34,441 bases of DNA from Methanobacteriota archaeon (GTDB taxonomy: Archaea > Thermoplasmatota > Thermoplasmata > RBG-16-68-12): NCBI GenBank assembly GCA_005878615.1, contig VBLT01000108.1, positions 1 through 34,441 on the forward strand. Reading direction: 5' to 3'. Shown in pieces: positions 14,532 to 21,915 of the stretch. Numbering within the stretch: the first letter of the stretch is position 1; each line of letters starts with the position of its first letter. The notes under the pieces were generated by a model. The model ran no database searches and was not told where the DNA came from. It saw only the letters and a list, made by a program, of their open reading frames with translations. Position numbers and translations under genes: made by a program.

Positions 14532-15581
14532 ATGCTCGACGCGCGCGCCGTCGCGGCGGTGGACCCGGGAGGGATGCGGGAAATCATCGCGTCGCTTCCC
14601 GATCAGCTGTCGGCGGGCATGAAGGTCGGCGAATCGACTCGAGTCCCGATTGAAGAGGCCCAAAGGATCTTCATCGTCGGCATGGGCGGTTCCGCAATCG
14701 GCGGCGACGTGTTCGCCTCATGGATTGCGGACCGCGCGAAGGTCCCGATCCAAGTCGTCCGGGATTATCGGATTCCGGCATATGGCCGTCCCGAGGACCT
14801 CTTGATCGCCGTGTCGTACTCCGGCAACACCGAGGAGACGCTCGCGGCGACGACCCAGGGCCTCAAGCTTGGGTGCCGCGTCGTTGCAATCACCTCCGGA
14901 GGCACGCTCCGCGATCTCGTGCGCGCGAACGACATGCGCGTGCTGCCGGTCCCGACCGGACTTCCTCCTCGCGGGGCCTTCGGCCACCTCTTCGGAATCC
15001 TCTCGGGGATCGGCGGCGAGTGGGCCATCGGAAATCTCACGGACGAACTCGGACAAGCCATCAATCACCTCCGTTCGCTCCGGAAGGCGCTTCGTCCCGA
15101 GAGCGGGGTGCGGTCGAACCGAGCGAAGTCCCTCGCCCTCCGAATCCGGTCGACGGTCCCGGTGACCTACGGGGCCGGTCCCTTCGTCGCGATCGCCCGC
15201 CGCTGGCAGACGCAGCTCAATGAGAACGCGAAGGTCCTCGCGTTTTCGTCGACCTTCCCGGAGGCCGACCACAACGAGCTCGTCGGATGGGTCGAGGACG
15301 CCCGCGCCCGGACGCACCGCGCGATCCTCCTCCGAGACCGCGACGAAGCGCCGGACCTCCGACGCCAGCTCGACATCACGGTCTCCCTCATGTCCCGCAA
15401 GGCGAAAGTGGAGCAGGTCCACGATGAGGGACCGACGCTCGTGAGTCGGATGCTCGGGACGCTGTACCTCGGCGACTACGTGAGCTTGTACCTCGCGGTC
15501 CTTCGGCGGGTGGACCCGCTCGTCCTGAAGCCGATCCAGACCTTGAAGGCGAAACTCGCGGAGAGCCATCGAAAGGGCTGA
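14532..15581 (+). CDS. Bifunctional phosphoglucose/phosphomannose isomerase
   Basis: 349 aa with two SIS domains. It interconverts glucose 6-phosphate or mannose 6-phosphate with fructose 6-phosphate; this is the archaeal dual-specificity PGI/PMI type, unrelated in motif detail to standard PGI. Visible: the first SIS loop FIVGMGGSAIGGD, SYSGNTEETLAA (sugar-phosphate binding), the FSSTFPEADHNELVGW glutamate and histidine region, and a C-terminal QVHDEGPTLVSRMLGTLYLGDYVSLYLA helix. A CCTTATTT TATA-like sequence is about 27 nt upstream of the ATG. The stop codon lies 1 nt from the 3' end of the convergent tRNA-Ser gene. Confidence 0.93.
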   Translation: MLDARAVAAVDPGGMREIIASLPDQLSAGMKVGESTRVPIEEAQRIFIVGMGGSAIGGDVFASWIADRAKVPIQVVRDYRIPAYGRPEDLLIAVSYSGNTEETLAATTQGLKLGCRVVAITSGGTLRDLVRANDMRVLPVPTGLPPRGAFGHLFGILSGIGGEWAIGNLTDELGQAINHLRSLRKALRPESGVRSNRAKSLALRIRSTVPVTYGAGPFVAIARRWQTQLNENAKVLAFSSTFPEADHNELVGWVEDARARTHRAILLRDRDEAPDLRRQLDITVSLMSRKAKVEQVHDEGPTLVSRMLGTLYLGDYVSLYLAVLRRVDPLVLKPIQTLKAKLAESHRKG

Positions 15582-15582
15582 A

Positions 15583-15701
15583 CGCCGAGGGGGAGAGTTT
15601 CAGGCAGCCGTCATCAGAGCGGCGGGAGCCATTTGAACTCCCGAGGGCTTACGCCCACCAGCTCTCCAGGCTGGCGCCCTACCGGACTAGGCGACCTCGG
15701 C
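15583..15701 (-). tRNA. tRNA-Ser(GGA) with a T-loop intron
   Basis: Exon 1 is 15632-15701 (70 nt) and exon 2 is 15583-15596 (14 nt); splicing gives an 84-nt class II tRNA without encoded CCA. The acceptor GCCGAGG pairs with CCTCGGC and the discriminator is G73, as expected for Ser. The anticodon loop CTGGAGA carries GGA on a perfect CCAGC/GCTGG stem, and the long variable arm is GGGC-GTAA-GCCC. The T-stem GGGAG only finds its partner CTCCC 35 nt downstream, beyond the intron. After splicing the T-loop becomes TTCAAAT. A contiguous-gene search would miss it. A TATA box (ATCTTTATACC) lies about 34 nt upstream. Confidence 0.93.
15597..15631 (-). other. tRNA-Ser intron at position 59/60 (35 nt)
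   Basis: The junctions form a textbook bulge-helix-bulge. The outer helix is the T-stem GGGAG/CTCCC. The central 4-bp helix is exon TTCA with intron TGAA. The bulges are AAT and ACT, cut AA^T and AC^T. The inner helix is GGC/GCC, extended by GCCG/CGGC across a small internal loop. Position 59/60 is non-canonical; most archaeal tRNA introns are at 37/38. Confidence 0.88.
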
Positions 15702-15729
15702 ACCCAGCGTCGCGACCATTGGGTCTATC

Positions 15730-15738
15730 GGTATAAAG
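15730..15738 (-). promoter_or_regulatory. TATA box for tRNA-Ser
   Basis: Reads CTTTATACC on the minus strand. It predicts a start a few nucleotides before G1 of the tRNA at 15701. It falls in the short gap between the M48 protease stop and the tRNA. Confidence 0.55.
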
Positions 15739-15747
15739 ATTGCCCGC

Positions 15748-16884
15748 TCAACGCGCCGCGGCCGCCTGAAACGCGCGGGCCATCTCGACGCGGTCGCGGC
15801 CGGTGGGGTGGCTATAAAACAGCCATCTTTCCCAGCGGCGGGGATCGGCGACTCCGAGGTTGAGGTCGTGGAGCTTGACCATCGCGGCGGCGAAACTCGC
15901 CGGATCATCCGTGAGTTGCAGGGAGAAGCGGTCCGCACGACCCTCGCGGGACCGCGAGGCGAACAACTCGGCGGGACGAAACGGGATCGCGAAAAGACTG
16001 AATAGGGTGACGAGGAGCGGGAGGCCCGCGATGTCTCCGGGCGAGCGGACTCCGAAGGAAGGGTATACGGCGGCATAGGTCCAAGCGGCGGCGGCGAGGA
16101 TTGCCAAGGAGACGAGGGATCCTCCGACGAATCCGCGAATCGGATCTCGATTCCTCTGATGGGCTAACTCGTGGGCGAGGACCGTCTCGATTTCCTCCGG
16201 CGAGAAGGCCTGGAGGAGGGTGTCCGTCACGAGGACCCTCCGGGTCCGACCGAACCCCATCACCGCCGCATTCGATCGGCGCGTCTTGGCCGACGCTCGG
16301 AGTTCGAACACTCCGACGATTGGCACATGTGCCTTCGCCGCAAGCGCTTCGAACCGGGTCCGCAGACCCGGATCGCTCAGCGGTCGAAATCGGTAGAAGA
16401 GGGGCACGAGGACGACGGGAGCGAGGAACCCGAGGAGTGCAGACACCGCGACTCCGAGGAGCCAAGCCGCGACCCACCACCATGGTGAGGCGGCCAGCAA
16501 CCATAGGAGGGCGCCGCCCACGGCGATGGACGCTGCCAGGCCAAGCGCCGCCGCCTTGCCGAAGTCCTTCGACCAGCTACCGAGCGTCTGCGAGGACATC
16601 CCCGCGGCCTTCTCCAACCGGTATCCGCCGAGGAAGGCGAAAGGGAGTTCGATCGCGAGGAAGAGCGCGTAGAGGAGGGCGAGGAACAGGACGGAGGAGG
16701 CCCAGGAAGGCCAATGGAACGAGAGGACGGAATCTCGGAGCCGGAACGACCCCCCTAGGATGAGGGCGATGACCGCTACGCCGGAGACGAGGGTCCGCCC
16801 CGCCGAGAGCCGCAGCCGTCGTCGACGGAGGTCTCGCGCCCTCGCCTGTCGATCGGAATCGAAGCCCCACTCATCCACGGCCAT
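15748..16884 (-). CDS. M48-family membrane zinc metalloprotease (Ste24/HtpX-like)
   Basis: 378 aa from ATG 16884, three bases after the truB stop; the GTG at 16890 that overlaps the stop is an alternative start. About six membrane helices surround the catalytic domain. The zinc motif HELAH (H238-E239-xx-H242) follows MGFGRTRRVLVTDTLLQAFSPEEIETVLA, and the third ligand lies in SREGRADRFSLQL. The layout resembles CAAX-processing Ste24 and bacterial HtpX. In archaea it probably degrades or trims membrane proteins. It follows cmk-truB in one run of overlapping genes. Confidence 0.9.
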   Translation of the reverse strand: MAVDEWGFDSDRQARARDLRRRRLRLSAGRTLVSGVAVIALILGGSFRLRDSVLSFHWPSWASSVLFLALLYALFLAIELPFAFLGGYRLEKAAGMSSQTLGSWSKDFGKAAALGLAASIAVGGALLWLLAASPWWWVAAWLLGVAVSALLGFLAPVVLVPLFYRFRPLSDPGLRTRFEALAAKAHVPIVGVFELRASAKTRRSNAAVMGFGRTRRVLVTDTLLQAFSPEEIETVLAHELAHQRNRDPIRGFVGGSLVSLAILAAAAWTYAAVYPSFGVRSPGDIAGLPLLVTLFSLFAIPFRPAELFASRSREGRADRFSLQLTDDPASFAAAMVKLHDLNLGVADPRRWERWLFYSHPTGRDRVEMARAFQAAAAR

Positions 16885-16886
16885 GG

Positions 16887-17840
16887 TCACTTCCAGAGTT
16901 TCGGGTAGGTCCCAGGCTCCATCAAGACCCGGCCGGTGTCGGCGGCCGCACCCGATTTCGCGATTACGATTTCGTCCGTCGTCATCAAGGCCTTGGACAG
17001 GGCGACCGCCTCCCCTTTTCCTGTGAAGACGCCGACGGATGCGCCGCGATGGATATGCGGCGAGAGCTTGGCGACCCCGGGGACCGCGAGGTTGGCTCCG
17101 TGGCAGATGGAGTCGACGGCGGTGTCCTTCACCACGATCCGAGGCAGGTGGCGCAACAGGTCCTCCATCGGCCGGAGGATGGTCCGGACCGCGGTTTCGT
17201 CACCCTCCTTCGCGAAGGCCAGCGCGTCCCGGAACGCGTTCAACGGCCGCGCGTCCGACTCCGTGAAGCCGGCCGTCCGTGTGCGGCGGAGGTCGACCAG
17301 GTTCGCGCCGACCCCGAGGGCTTCCCCGAGGTCCACGGCGAGCGTGCGGATGTACGTCCCGGACTCGCAGCGCACGCGGAAGAGGACGTCTCGTCCATCG
17401 ACCTCGAGCGGTTCGAGTTCGTAGACGTGCCGGGTCCTCTGCTCCCGCTTCACCGCCGATCGGACCGGAGGAACCTGGTAGATCTCTCCGACGAAACGCT
17501 GCATCATCGATCGGACGCGTCGGGGGTCCACATCCTGATGGAGCTGGAGGACGCCGACGTATTCCTTGTCTCCCGCGAGGAGGGCTTCGACGGCGCGGGT
17601 CGCATCCGCGAGGGCGACCGGGAGGACGCCCGTCACGCGCGGATCCAAGGTGCCGGAGTGCCCCGCTTTGCGCACCTCGAACATGTCCCGGACCCAGGCG
17701 CTCACCTGATGCGACGTCGGGCCCGCGGGCTTGTCCACAATCGCCACGCCGAGACGGATCCGCTCTGAGAGGGACCGGTCTTCCGGGCGGGTTCCGTGCT
17801 TCGAATCCGGGGTTTCATGGAGGACGACGAGGTCGCTCAT
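16887..17840 (-). CDS. truB: tRNA/rRNA pseudouridine synthase Cbf5 (TruB family)
   Basis: 317 aa from an ATG that overlaps the cmk stop (ATGA); the longer ORF-track start lies inside cmk. Cbf5 is the catalytic subunit of archaeal H/ACA RNPs and also makes Psi55 in tRNA. The catalytic Asp is D66 in GHSGTLDP. Other TruB blocks are VDKPAGPTSHQVSAWV, GDKEYVGVLQLH, YQVPPVRSAVKRE and ESGTYIRTLAVDLGEALG. A PUA domain occupies about 235-317 (RIVVKDTAVDSICHGANLAVPGV..). Cmk-Cbf5 adjacency is common in archaea. Confidence 0.95.
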   Translation of the reverse strand: MSDLVVLHETPDSKHGTRPEDRSLSERIRLGVAIVDKPAGPTSHQVSAWVRDMFEVRKAGHSGTLDPRVTGVLPVALADATRAVEALLAGDKEYVGVLQLHQDVDPRRVRSMMQRFVGEIYQVPPVRSAVKREQRTRHVYELEPLEVDGRDVLFRVRCESGTYIRTLAVDLGEALGVGANLVDLRRTRTAGFTESDARPLNAFRDALAFAKEGDETAVRTILRPMEDLLRHLPRIVVKDTAVDSICHGANLAVPGVAKLSPHIHRGASVGVFTGKGEAVALSKALMTTDEIVIAKSGAAADTGRVLMEPGTYPKLWK

Positions 17841-18376
17841 CCCCGCACCCGCGCGGCGACCGTCACGACGATCTCGTCCGGCGTCTTGTCGGCAGAGTCG
17901 ATCACGAAATCGAAGACGCTCGTGTCCCGCAAGTCGATGCCGTAGATCTGTTTGTACCGGATCCGTTCGGATTCTTCCCGCGCCACGATTTCCCGCCGGG
18001 CTTCGGCCACCGGTTTCTTTTCCCGTTGCGCGATCCGCTGGGCCCGCACCTCGAGCGGGGCGTCGATCAGCGCCTTCAGGCACGGGATCCCCTCCCTCGT
18101 CAAGAGGTGCGCCTGGATCCGCCCGTCGACCACCACGTTCGTTCGTGCGGCTTCCTTCGCGCGGATTTCCTCGAGGATCGCGCGATCGAGGGCGCGGTCG
18201 ATTGATGGATCCTTTTCCGCGGCACGACCGAGGGCCTCCAGCGTCAGGCCGCGAGCCTTCGCCATGGCTCGGAACTTCGTCCCCGCGGAGATGAGAGAGT
18301 ACGCATGGGCCTTCGCCCACCGCTCGGCGACCGTCGTCTTGCCGCTGCCCGGCGGCCCGCCGATCACCAAGATCAT
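17837..18376 (-). CDS. cmk: Cytidylate kinase
   Basis: 179 aa, the short archaeal Cmk. It phosphorylates CMP/dCMP with ATP. The P-loop is GGPPGSGKTT (about residues 6-15). An ISAGTKFRAMAK segment and a VVDGRIQAHLL motif mark the CMP-binding region, and RIAQREKKPVAEARREIVAREESERIRYKQIYGID is the archaeal Cmk lid and C-terminal signature. The ATG lies 10 nt after the DUF106 gene's stop, and the stop overlaps truB by four bases. Confidence 0.95.
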   Translation of the reverse strand: MILVIGGPPGSGKTTVAERWAKAHAYSLISAGTKFRAMAKARGLTLEALGRAAEKDPSIDRALDRAILEEIRAKEAARTNVVVDGRIQAHLLTREGIPCLKALIDAPLEVRAQRIAQREKKPVAEARREIVAREESERIRYKQIYGIDLRDTSVFDFVIDSADKTPDEIVVTVAARVRG

Positions 18377-18386
18377 CCGCGTCCCC

Positions 18387-19196
18387 TCACGCGGTCTCGG
18401 TCGGCCCGATTTGGTGTGAGACCCCCATCTCCTCGAGGCGCCGTCGGAAGCGGACGTACTTCAGGACTCGGGTGACGATCTGGCCGAAGGGGATCGCGAG
18501 GAGGGAGTAGAGGAGGACCCAGGAAGGGAAGAGGTAGGCGGAGTTCAGGAACACGTGGTCGGACCAGGGGACTGCGATCCATTGGTTGCCCAGGTTCGAC
18601 AAGGTCACGTCCACGAAGAGCCGTAGCCAGGTGAAGATCACGATGAACAGGAAGAGCGTCCAGGCCATCGACTTGAGCGGCGTGGTCTGCATCTCCATCG
18701 TGTCCTTCAGGAAACCTTGCTGGGCCTCCTTGAGCTTCGCGAGTTTCGTCGTCTGACCTTTGCGCATGGCCTCCATCTGCTCCCGCCGCCACGAGGCCAT
18801 GACCTTCTGCGTCCGCGCCATCTTCACCCAGTTCGTGTAGTGGTCGCGGATGACGGAGGAGATCGTCGTCGTCAGGATGCCGGCGAGGAGGATCGTGAGG
18901 GTCGGGTAGGCGCCCCCGAACCCGATGGCCGGGGCAAGGGCCTTGTCCGCGATCGAGGCGAACCCGATCCCGACGTCGGGGCTGATGATCGCATAGATGG
19001 CGAGGAGCCCGAGGAAGATCATGATGAAACGACTGATACTCGGGGGCGGCCGTGGGAGCGCCGAGCCCGCGGTCCGCGACGGTTCCGGAGCGGAGGGCTC
19101 CTCCGTGGCCGACTCTTCGTCGGCCGATTCCTCGGAGTCGGATTCCTCTTCTTCCGGGGCCGAATCGTCCTCGGAGGTGCCGGAATCCTCGGTCAC
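18387..19196 (-). CDS. DUF106 membrane protein (EMC3/Oxa1-superfamily insertase)
   Basis: 269 aa from GTG 19196. The ORF track begins at a TTG inside the prefoldin gene; the GTG is preferred because a TATA box (CCTTATATC) is centred 26 nt upstream. The N-terminal 50 residues are a very acidic Ser/Glu/Asp stretch. Three membrane helices follow (about 62-80, 100-118 and 190-212) plus a fourth near the end. The cytoplasmic coiled-coil (ARTQKVMASWRREQMEAMRKGQ..KLKEAQQGF) is typical of archaeal DUF106 proteins, distant relatives of YidC/Oxa1/EMC3 that insert membrane proteins. Confidence 0.88.
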   Translation of the reverse strand: MTEDSGTSEDDSAPEEEESDSEESADEESATEEPSAPEPSRTAGSALPRPPPSISRFIMIFLGLLAIYAIISPDVGIGFASIADKALAPAIGFGGAYPTLTILLAGILTTTISSVIRDHYTNWVKMARTQKVMASWRREQMEAMRKGQTTKLAKLKEAQQGFLKDTMEMQTTPLKSMAWTLFLFIVIFTWLRLFVDVTLSNLGNQWIAVPWSDHVFLNSAYLFPSWVLLYSLLAIPFGQIVTRVLKYVRFRRRLEEMGVSHQIGPTETA

Positions 19197-19217
19197 GAAT
19201 TCGCCAATGGACCTGTT

Positions 19218-19226
19218 GATATAAGG
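19218..19226 (-). promoter_or_regulatory. TATA box of the DUF106-cmk-truB-M48 unit
   Basis: Reads CCTTATATC on the minus strand, centred 26 nt upstream of the GTG at 19196. It lies between the prefoldin stop and that GTG, so the downstream genes can be transcribed independently of the exosome superoperon. Confidence 0.55.
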
Positions 19227-19251
19227 ATTTGCAGCGAGCGCCTTCAGGCGC

Positions 19252-19620
19252 TCAATTACTCTCGGCGGCCGCGGGGGATTGCCCAAGCGCCGCCTGGATT
19301 TTCCCCCCGAGGTCTTCGTAGCGCCCGGAGAGGGCCTTCTCCTGCTTCTGGAGGGACTTGACTCGGATCGTCAGCGTCTCCTTGTGCTCCTCGAGCTCCT
19401 TCTTGAGCGCCTCGCGGTCGTCCTGACGGACGAGGAGCATGCCGATGCTCTTGTAGATCGGCGTGTCCCCGGAGACCTTGTTCAGTTCTTCCAGCGTGCC
19501 TTCAATCTCCCGAAGCTTGGCCTCGAGTTGCACGCGCTGGCTCGCGAGGACCTGGAGTTGGTTCTGCAGCTGCTGATATTGGGCGATTTGATTCTGCAGT
19601 TGGGGCGAGATCTCCTTCAC
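19252..19620 (-). CDS. pfdB: Prefoldin subunit beta
   Basis: 122 aa from a GTG that overlaps the pcc1 stop (GTGA). Two long coiled-coil helices (LQNQIAQYQQLQNQLQVLASQRVQLEAKLREIEGTLEEL and EALKKELEEHKETLTIRVKSLQKQEKALSGRYEDL) flank the beta-hairpin VSGDTPIYKSIGMLLV, the classic prefoldin-beta pattern. Prefoldin is a jellyfish-shaped hexamer (two alpha, four beta) that passes unfolded proteins to the thermosome. Its place at the end of the exosome superoperon is conserved in many euryarchaea. Confidence 0.95.
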   Translation of the reverse strand: MKEISPQLQNQIAQYQQLQNQLQVLASQRVQLEAKLREIEGTLEELNKVSGDTPIYKSIGMLLVRQDDREALKKELEEHKETLTIRVKSLQKQEKALSGRYEDLGGKIQAALGQSPAAAESN

Positions 19621-19856
19621 GACGTCACCTCGCGCCGCACGCGCGCCGCAACGTCCGCCCACCGCAGGTACGAGTTCACCGCCGCCCGTAGCGCGCCCGT
19701 GTCGTCCGCGACGATCGTAAGGGCGACGCGACCTCGGGACGCGCGCAAGGAGACGCGTGCCTTCGGCACATCTCGACCGGCTTCCGGACGGAGCGACTCG
19801 TATACGACCCGCGCATCCGGGCCCGCGAACGTGATCGTCGCGCGACGCATGGTCAT
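19617..19856 (-). CDS. pcc1: KEOPS complex subunit Pcc1
   Basis: 79 aa from an ATG that overlaps the rpoP stop (ATGA); a second ATG at 19850 is also possible. Small alpha-beta Pcc1 fold: RRATITFAGPDARVVYESLRPEAG, KARVSLRASRGRVALTIVADDTGALRAAVNSYLRWADVA. Pcc1 is the dimerising subunit of KEOPS, which with Kae1, Bud32 and Cgi121 makes t6A at position 37 of ANN-decoding tRNAs. The ORF track lists it fused to upstream shadow sequence. Confidence 0.88.
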   Translation of the reverse strand: MTMRRATITFAGPDARVVYESLRPEAGRDVPKARVSLRASRGRVALTIVADDTGALRAAVNSYLRWADVAARVRREVTS

Positions 19857-19987
19857 CGCGCCTTGACGACCTTCTTCACATTCGGCCGCTCTTTGTAGAA
19901 CATCTTCGAGCCGCAGCGTTCGCACTGGATCCCGACCGTGTTGATGTTGGCCCGGATCGGTTCGAGACACTTGGCGCACTTGTACAT
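19853..19987 (-). CDS. rpoP: DNA-directed RNA polymerase subunit P (Rpo12)
   Basis: 44 aa, too short for the ORF track. It is the archaeal equivalent of eukaryotic Rpb12. The zinc site is C4-xx-C7 and C22-xx-C25 (MYKCAKCLEPI..QCERCGSKMFYKERP), followed by a basic KKVVKAR tail. Rpo12 bridges Rpo3 and the large subunit in the polymerase platform. The stop overlaps the pcc1 start (ATGA), and the start lies 1 nt after the L37Ae stop, so expression is coupled. Confidence 0.95.
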   Translation of the reverse strand: MYKCAKCLEPIRANINTVGIQCERCGSKMFYKERPNVKKVVKAR

Positions 19988-19988
19988 C

Positions 19989-20276
19989 TCAGGCGGCCTC
20001 CGGTTTCGACTCGGCCTCTTTGCCCGCTTCTTCGACTTCCCGTTTGAACGACGTCGTCACGATGGGGCGATACGCGCCGCCGGCGAACACGTACCCGCAT
20101 CGACGGCATTCCCAAACGCCCGTCGACGCGCGGCGCACCGCGATTGCGGCGCACCGAGGACAGGTGTGGCGATGCTTGCGGCCCTCCTCGATCTCTTGGA
20201 CCCGGCGGCGGATCCGGACTCCGTAGCGCGGCCCGAACCGGGCGACACTGCCCGCCTTCCGCGTGCGACGTGCCAT
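19989..20276 (-). CDS. rpl37ae: 50S ribosomal protein L37Ae
   Basis: 95 aa from ATG 20276 ([26 protein letters not shown]..); the four extra N-terminal residues in the ORF track are not needed. A zinc ribbon is formed by C39, C42, C57 and C60 (CPRC..CRRC), followed by [20 protein letters not shown] and an acidic tail. It is part of the large ribosomal subunit near the E site. The gene sits 8 nt after rrp42 in the superoperon. Confidence 0.96.
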   Translation of the reverse strand: MARRTRKAGSVARFGPRYGVRIRRRVQEIEEGRKHRHTCPRCAAIAVRRASTGVWECRRCGYVFAGGAYRPIVTTSFKREVEEAGKEAESKPEAA

Positions 20277-20284
20277 GGAGGACC

Positions 20285-21064
20285 TCAAGAGGAGCGTAGC
20301 AACGGACGGATCCCGCGGCCAACGCGCTGGGCCGTCTCGATAATCCGCTTCACTTCGTCGTAAGTAAAGCTTCCACTTAAGCCTTTTTGCATCGCCCGGA
20401 TGTCGCCGTTCTCATCCGTCGTCACGGTGATCCGCGCATCGGACATCCGCTCCTCGTCGAGGGCGGGATCGACGAACAGGACGTCCTTGATTTTCGCGGT
20501 CGTGACGCTGACGGGCCAATGCTCGACCGGGAGGGCGAAGTCGTCCCCGAGGCCCTGGTTCTTTGCCGGGACGACCGTCGACCCGAGGGCCGCGGTGGCG
20601 CCGTAGGAGCACGCGTCGAAGAGGTTCCCGTCGTAGTCGAGCACGTGGATGTCGATGAACATGACCCAGACCTTCTCCTTCGGGGTGATGCACAGCTTCT
20701 CCATGTTCACCATCTTCGATTCGCGGATTCCGCGGTCGACCACGCGGGCGAGCTCGATCGCGTCCGGCCGCGGCGGGCCCGCTTCGAACGTCGGGCTCGC
20801 CAAGGGGACCATCTCGACGCTCGTCGACAGCACGCCCGTGTTCGGGGTGTCGGGGTACGGCTCGCCGACGGACATCTTGATGCCGACGAGGACGTCCGTG
20901 TTCCCCAGTTTCGCGCGGGCGCTCCCTTCCGCGGTCTTGACGTAGGTGCGCTCGAGGGAGAGTTTTCTCGGCTCGTCGAGCGCGCGGCCGTCCACCCGTT
21001 GGCCGGTCGAGGCGAGCCGATACACGTGGGCCCGCATCAGGTCCGAAACGATCTCCTCGCTCAT
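20285..21064 (-). CDS. rrp42: Exosome core subunit Rrp42
   Basis: 259 aa. Inactive RNase PH-fold subunit that alternates with Rrp41 in the hexameric exosome ring and shapes the RNA channel. Visible family blocks: [76 protein letters not shown] and [11 protein letters not shown], then a long C-terminal sandwich. The ATG overlaps the rrp41 stop by one base (TGATG). The much longer ORF-track entry is a shadow running into rrp41. Confidence 0.96.
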   Translation of the reverse strand: MSEEIVSDLMRAHVYRLASTGQRVDGRALDEPRKLSLERTYVKTAEGSARAKLGNTDVLVGIKMSVGEPYPDTPNTGVLSTSVEMVPLASPTFEAGPPRPDAIELARVVDRGIRESKMVNMEKLCITPKEKVWVMFIDIHVLDYDGNLFDACSYGATAALGSTVVPAKNQGLGDDFALPVEHWPVSVTTAKIKDVLFVDPALDEERMSDARITVTTDENGDIRAMQKGLSGSFTYDEVKRIIETAQRVGRGIRPLLRSS

Positions 21065-21903
21065 CAGATCCCCTCCGGTCCGAAGTCGTCTTCCGGCGGG
21101 GGCGGTGGAGGCTCGAACTCGGGCGCCGGTGGCGCCGGTAGGGGCGGGGACTCCTTCAGGATGTCCTCCAACGTGGTGGAGTACCGTCGGCGCAGGGCAT
21201 CTCGCTGCATCTCGTAGAGGCGGTGCGTGGCGCCAATCGAAAGCTCCATGGCCTTCTGGAACTCGTCCAACGTGAGATGGCCATCCATCTGGAGGAGCAC
21301 GATCTCGCCGGTCCGCGGGACGATCGCGAGGGGGCAGTCCGCGTCCCCGAAGTTGTCCTCCTCCTTGTTCAGGTCGAGGCACACGACGCCGTCGATCTTG
21401 CCGGACGCGCAGGAGGCCACCAGATCCCGCATCGGCACGCCTGCGTCCGCGAGGGCCACGCTCGCCGCCGTCAGACCGGCACACCGCGTGCCCGCATCGG
21501 CCTGCAACACTTCGATGAAGATGTCGACCGATGTCCTCGGGAACTGCTCGCGGAAGACGACCGCCGAGAACGCCTCCGAGATGACCTTGGAAATCTCGAC
21601 GGACCGCCGATCCGGCCCCGGCCGCTTCCGGTCGGACACGCTGAACGGGGCCATGTTGTACCGGCATTGGACGAGCGCCCGCGCCGGGTCCTGCAGGTGC
21701 CTCGGATGGGCCTCCCTCGGACCGTAGACGGCGGCGAGCACCTTGTTGCCGCCCCATTCGATGTACGCGGACCCGTCCGCCCGCCGGAGGATTCCCGCTT
21801 CGATCCGGACCGGCCTCAGCTCGTCCGGTTTCCGACCGTCCAGCCGTCGGCCATCCGCCCTGATCAATTTCATCTCCTTCTCGATGTGCTCGATGTCTTC
21901 CAT
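21064..21903 (-). CDS. rrp41: Exosome catalytic subunit Rrp41
   Basis: 279 aa. The phosphorolytic 3'-5' exoribonuclease and tailing subunit of the archaeal exosome. Family blocks: [85 protein letters not shown] and [22 protein letters not shown], which holds the acidic catalytic residues. The last 35 residues are an unusual proline-rich acidic tail ([21 protein letters not shown]) that makes the protein longer than typical archaeal Rrp41. Starts 12 nt after the Rrp4 stop. Confidence 0.96.
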   Translation of the reverse strand: MEDIEHIEKEMKLIRADGRRLDGRKPDELRPVRIEAGILRRADGSAYIEWGGNKVLAAVYGPREAHPRHLQDPARALVQCRYNMAPFSVSDRKRPGPDRRSVEISKVISEAFSAVVFREQFPRTSVDIFIEVLQADAGTRCAGLTAASVALADAGVPMRDLVASCASGKIDGVVCLDLNKEEDNFGDADCPLAIVPRTGEIVLLQMDGHLTLDEFQKAMELSIGATHRLYEMQRDALRRRYSTTLEDILKESPPLPAPPAPEFEPPPPPPEDDFGPEGI

Positions 21904-21915
21904 ACGAATTACTCC

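Noticed and set aside
15597-15631. Box C/D-like TGATGA and CTGA inside the tRNA-Ser intron
   Set aside because: Only seven bases separate them, no C'/D' pair is present, and the CTGA is part of the bulge-helix-bulge pairing. Not a credible guide RNA.
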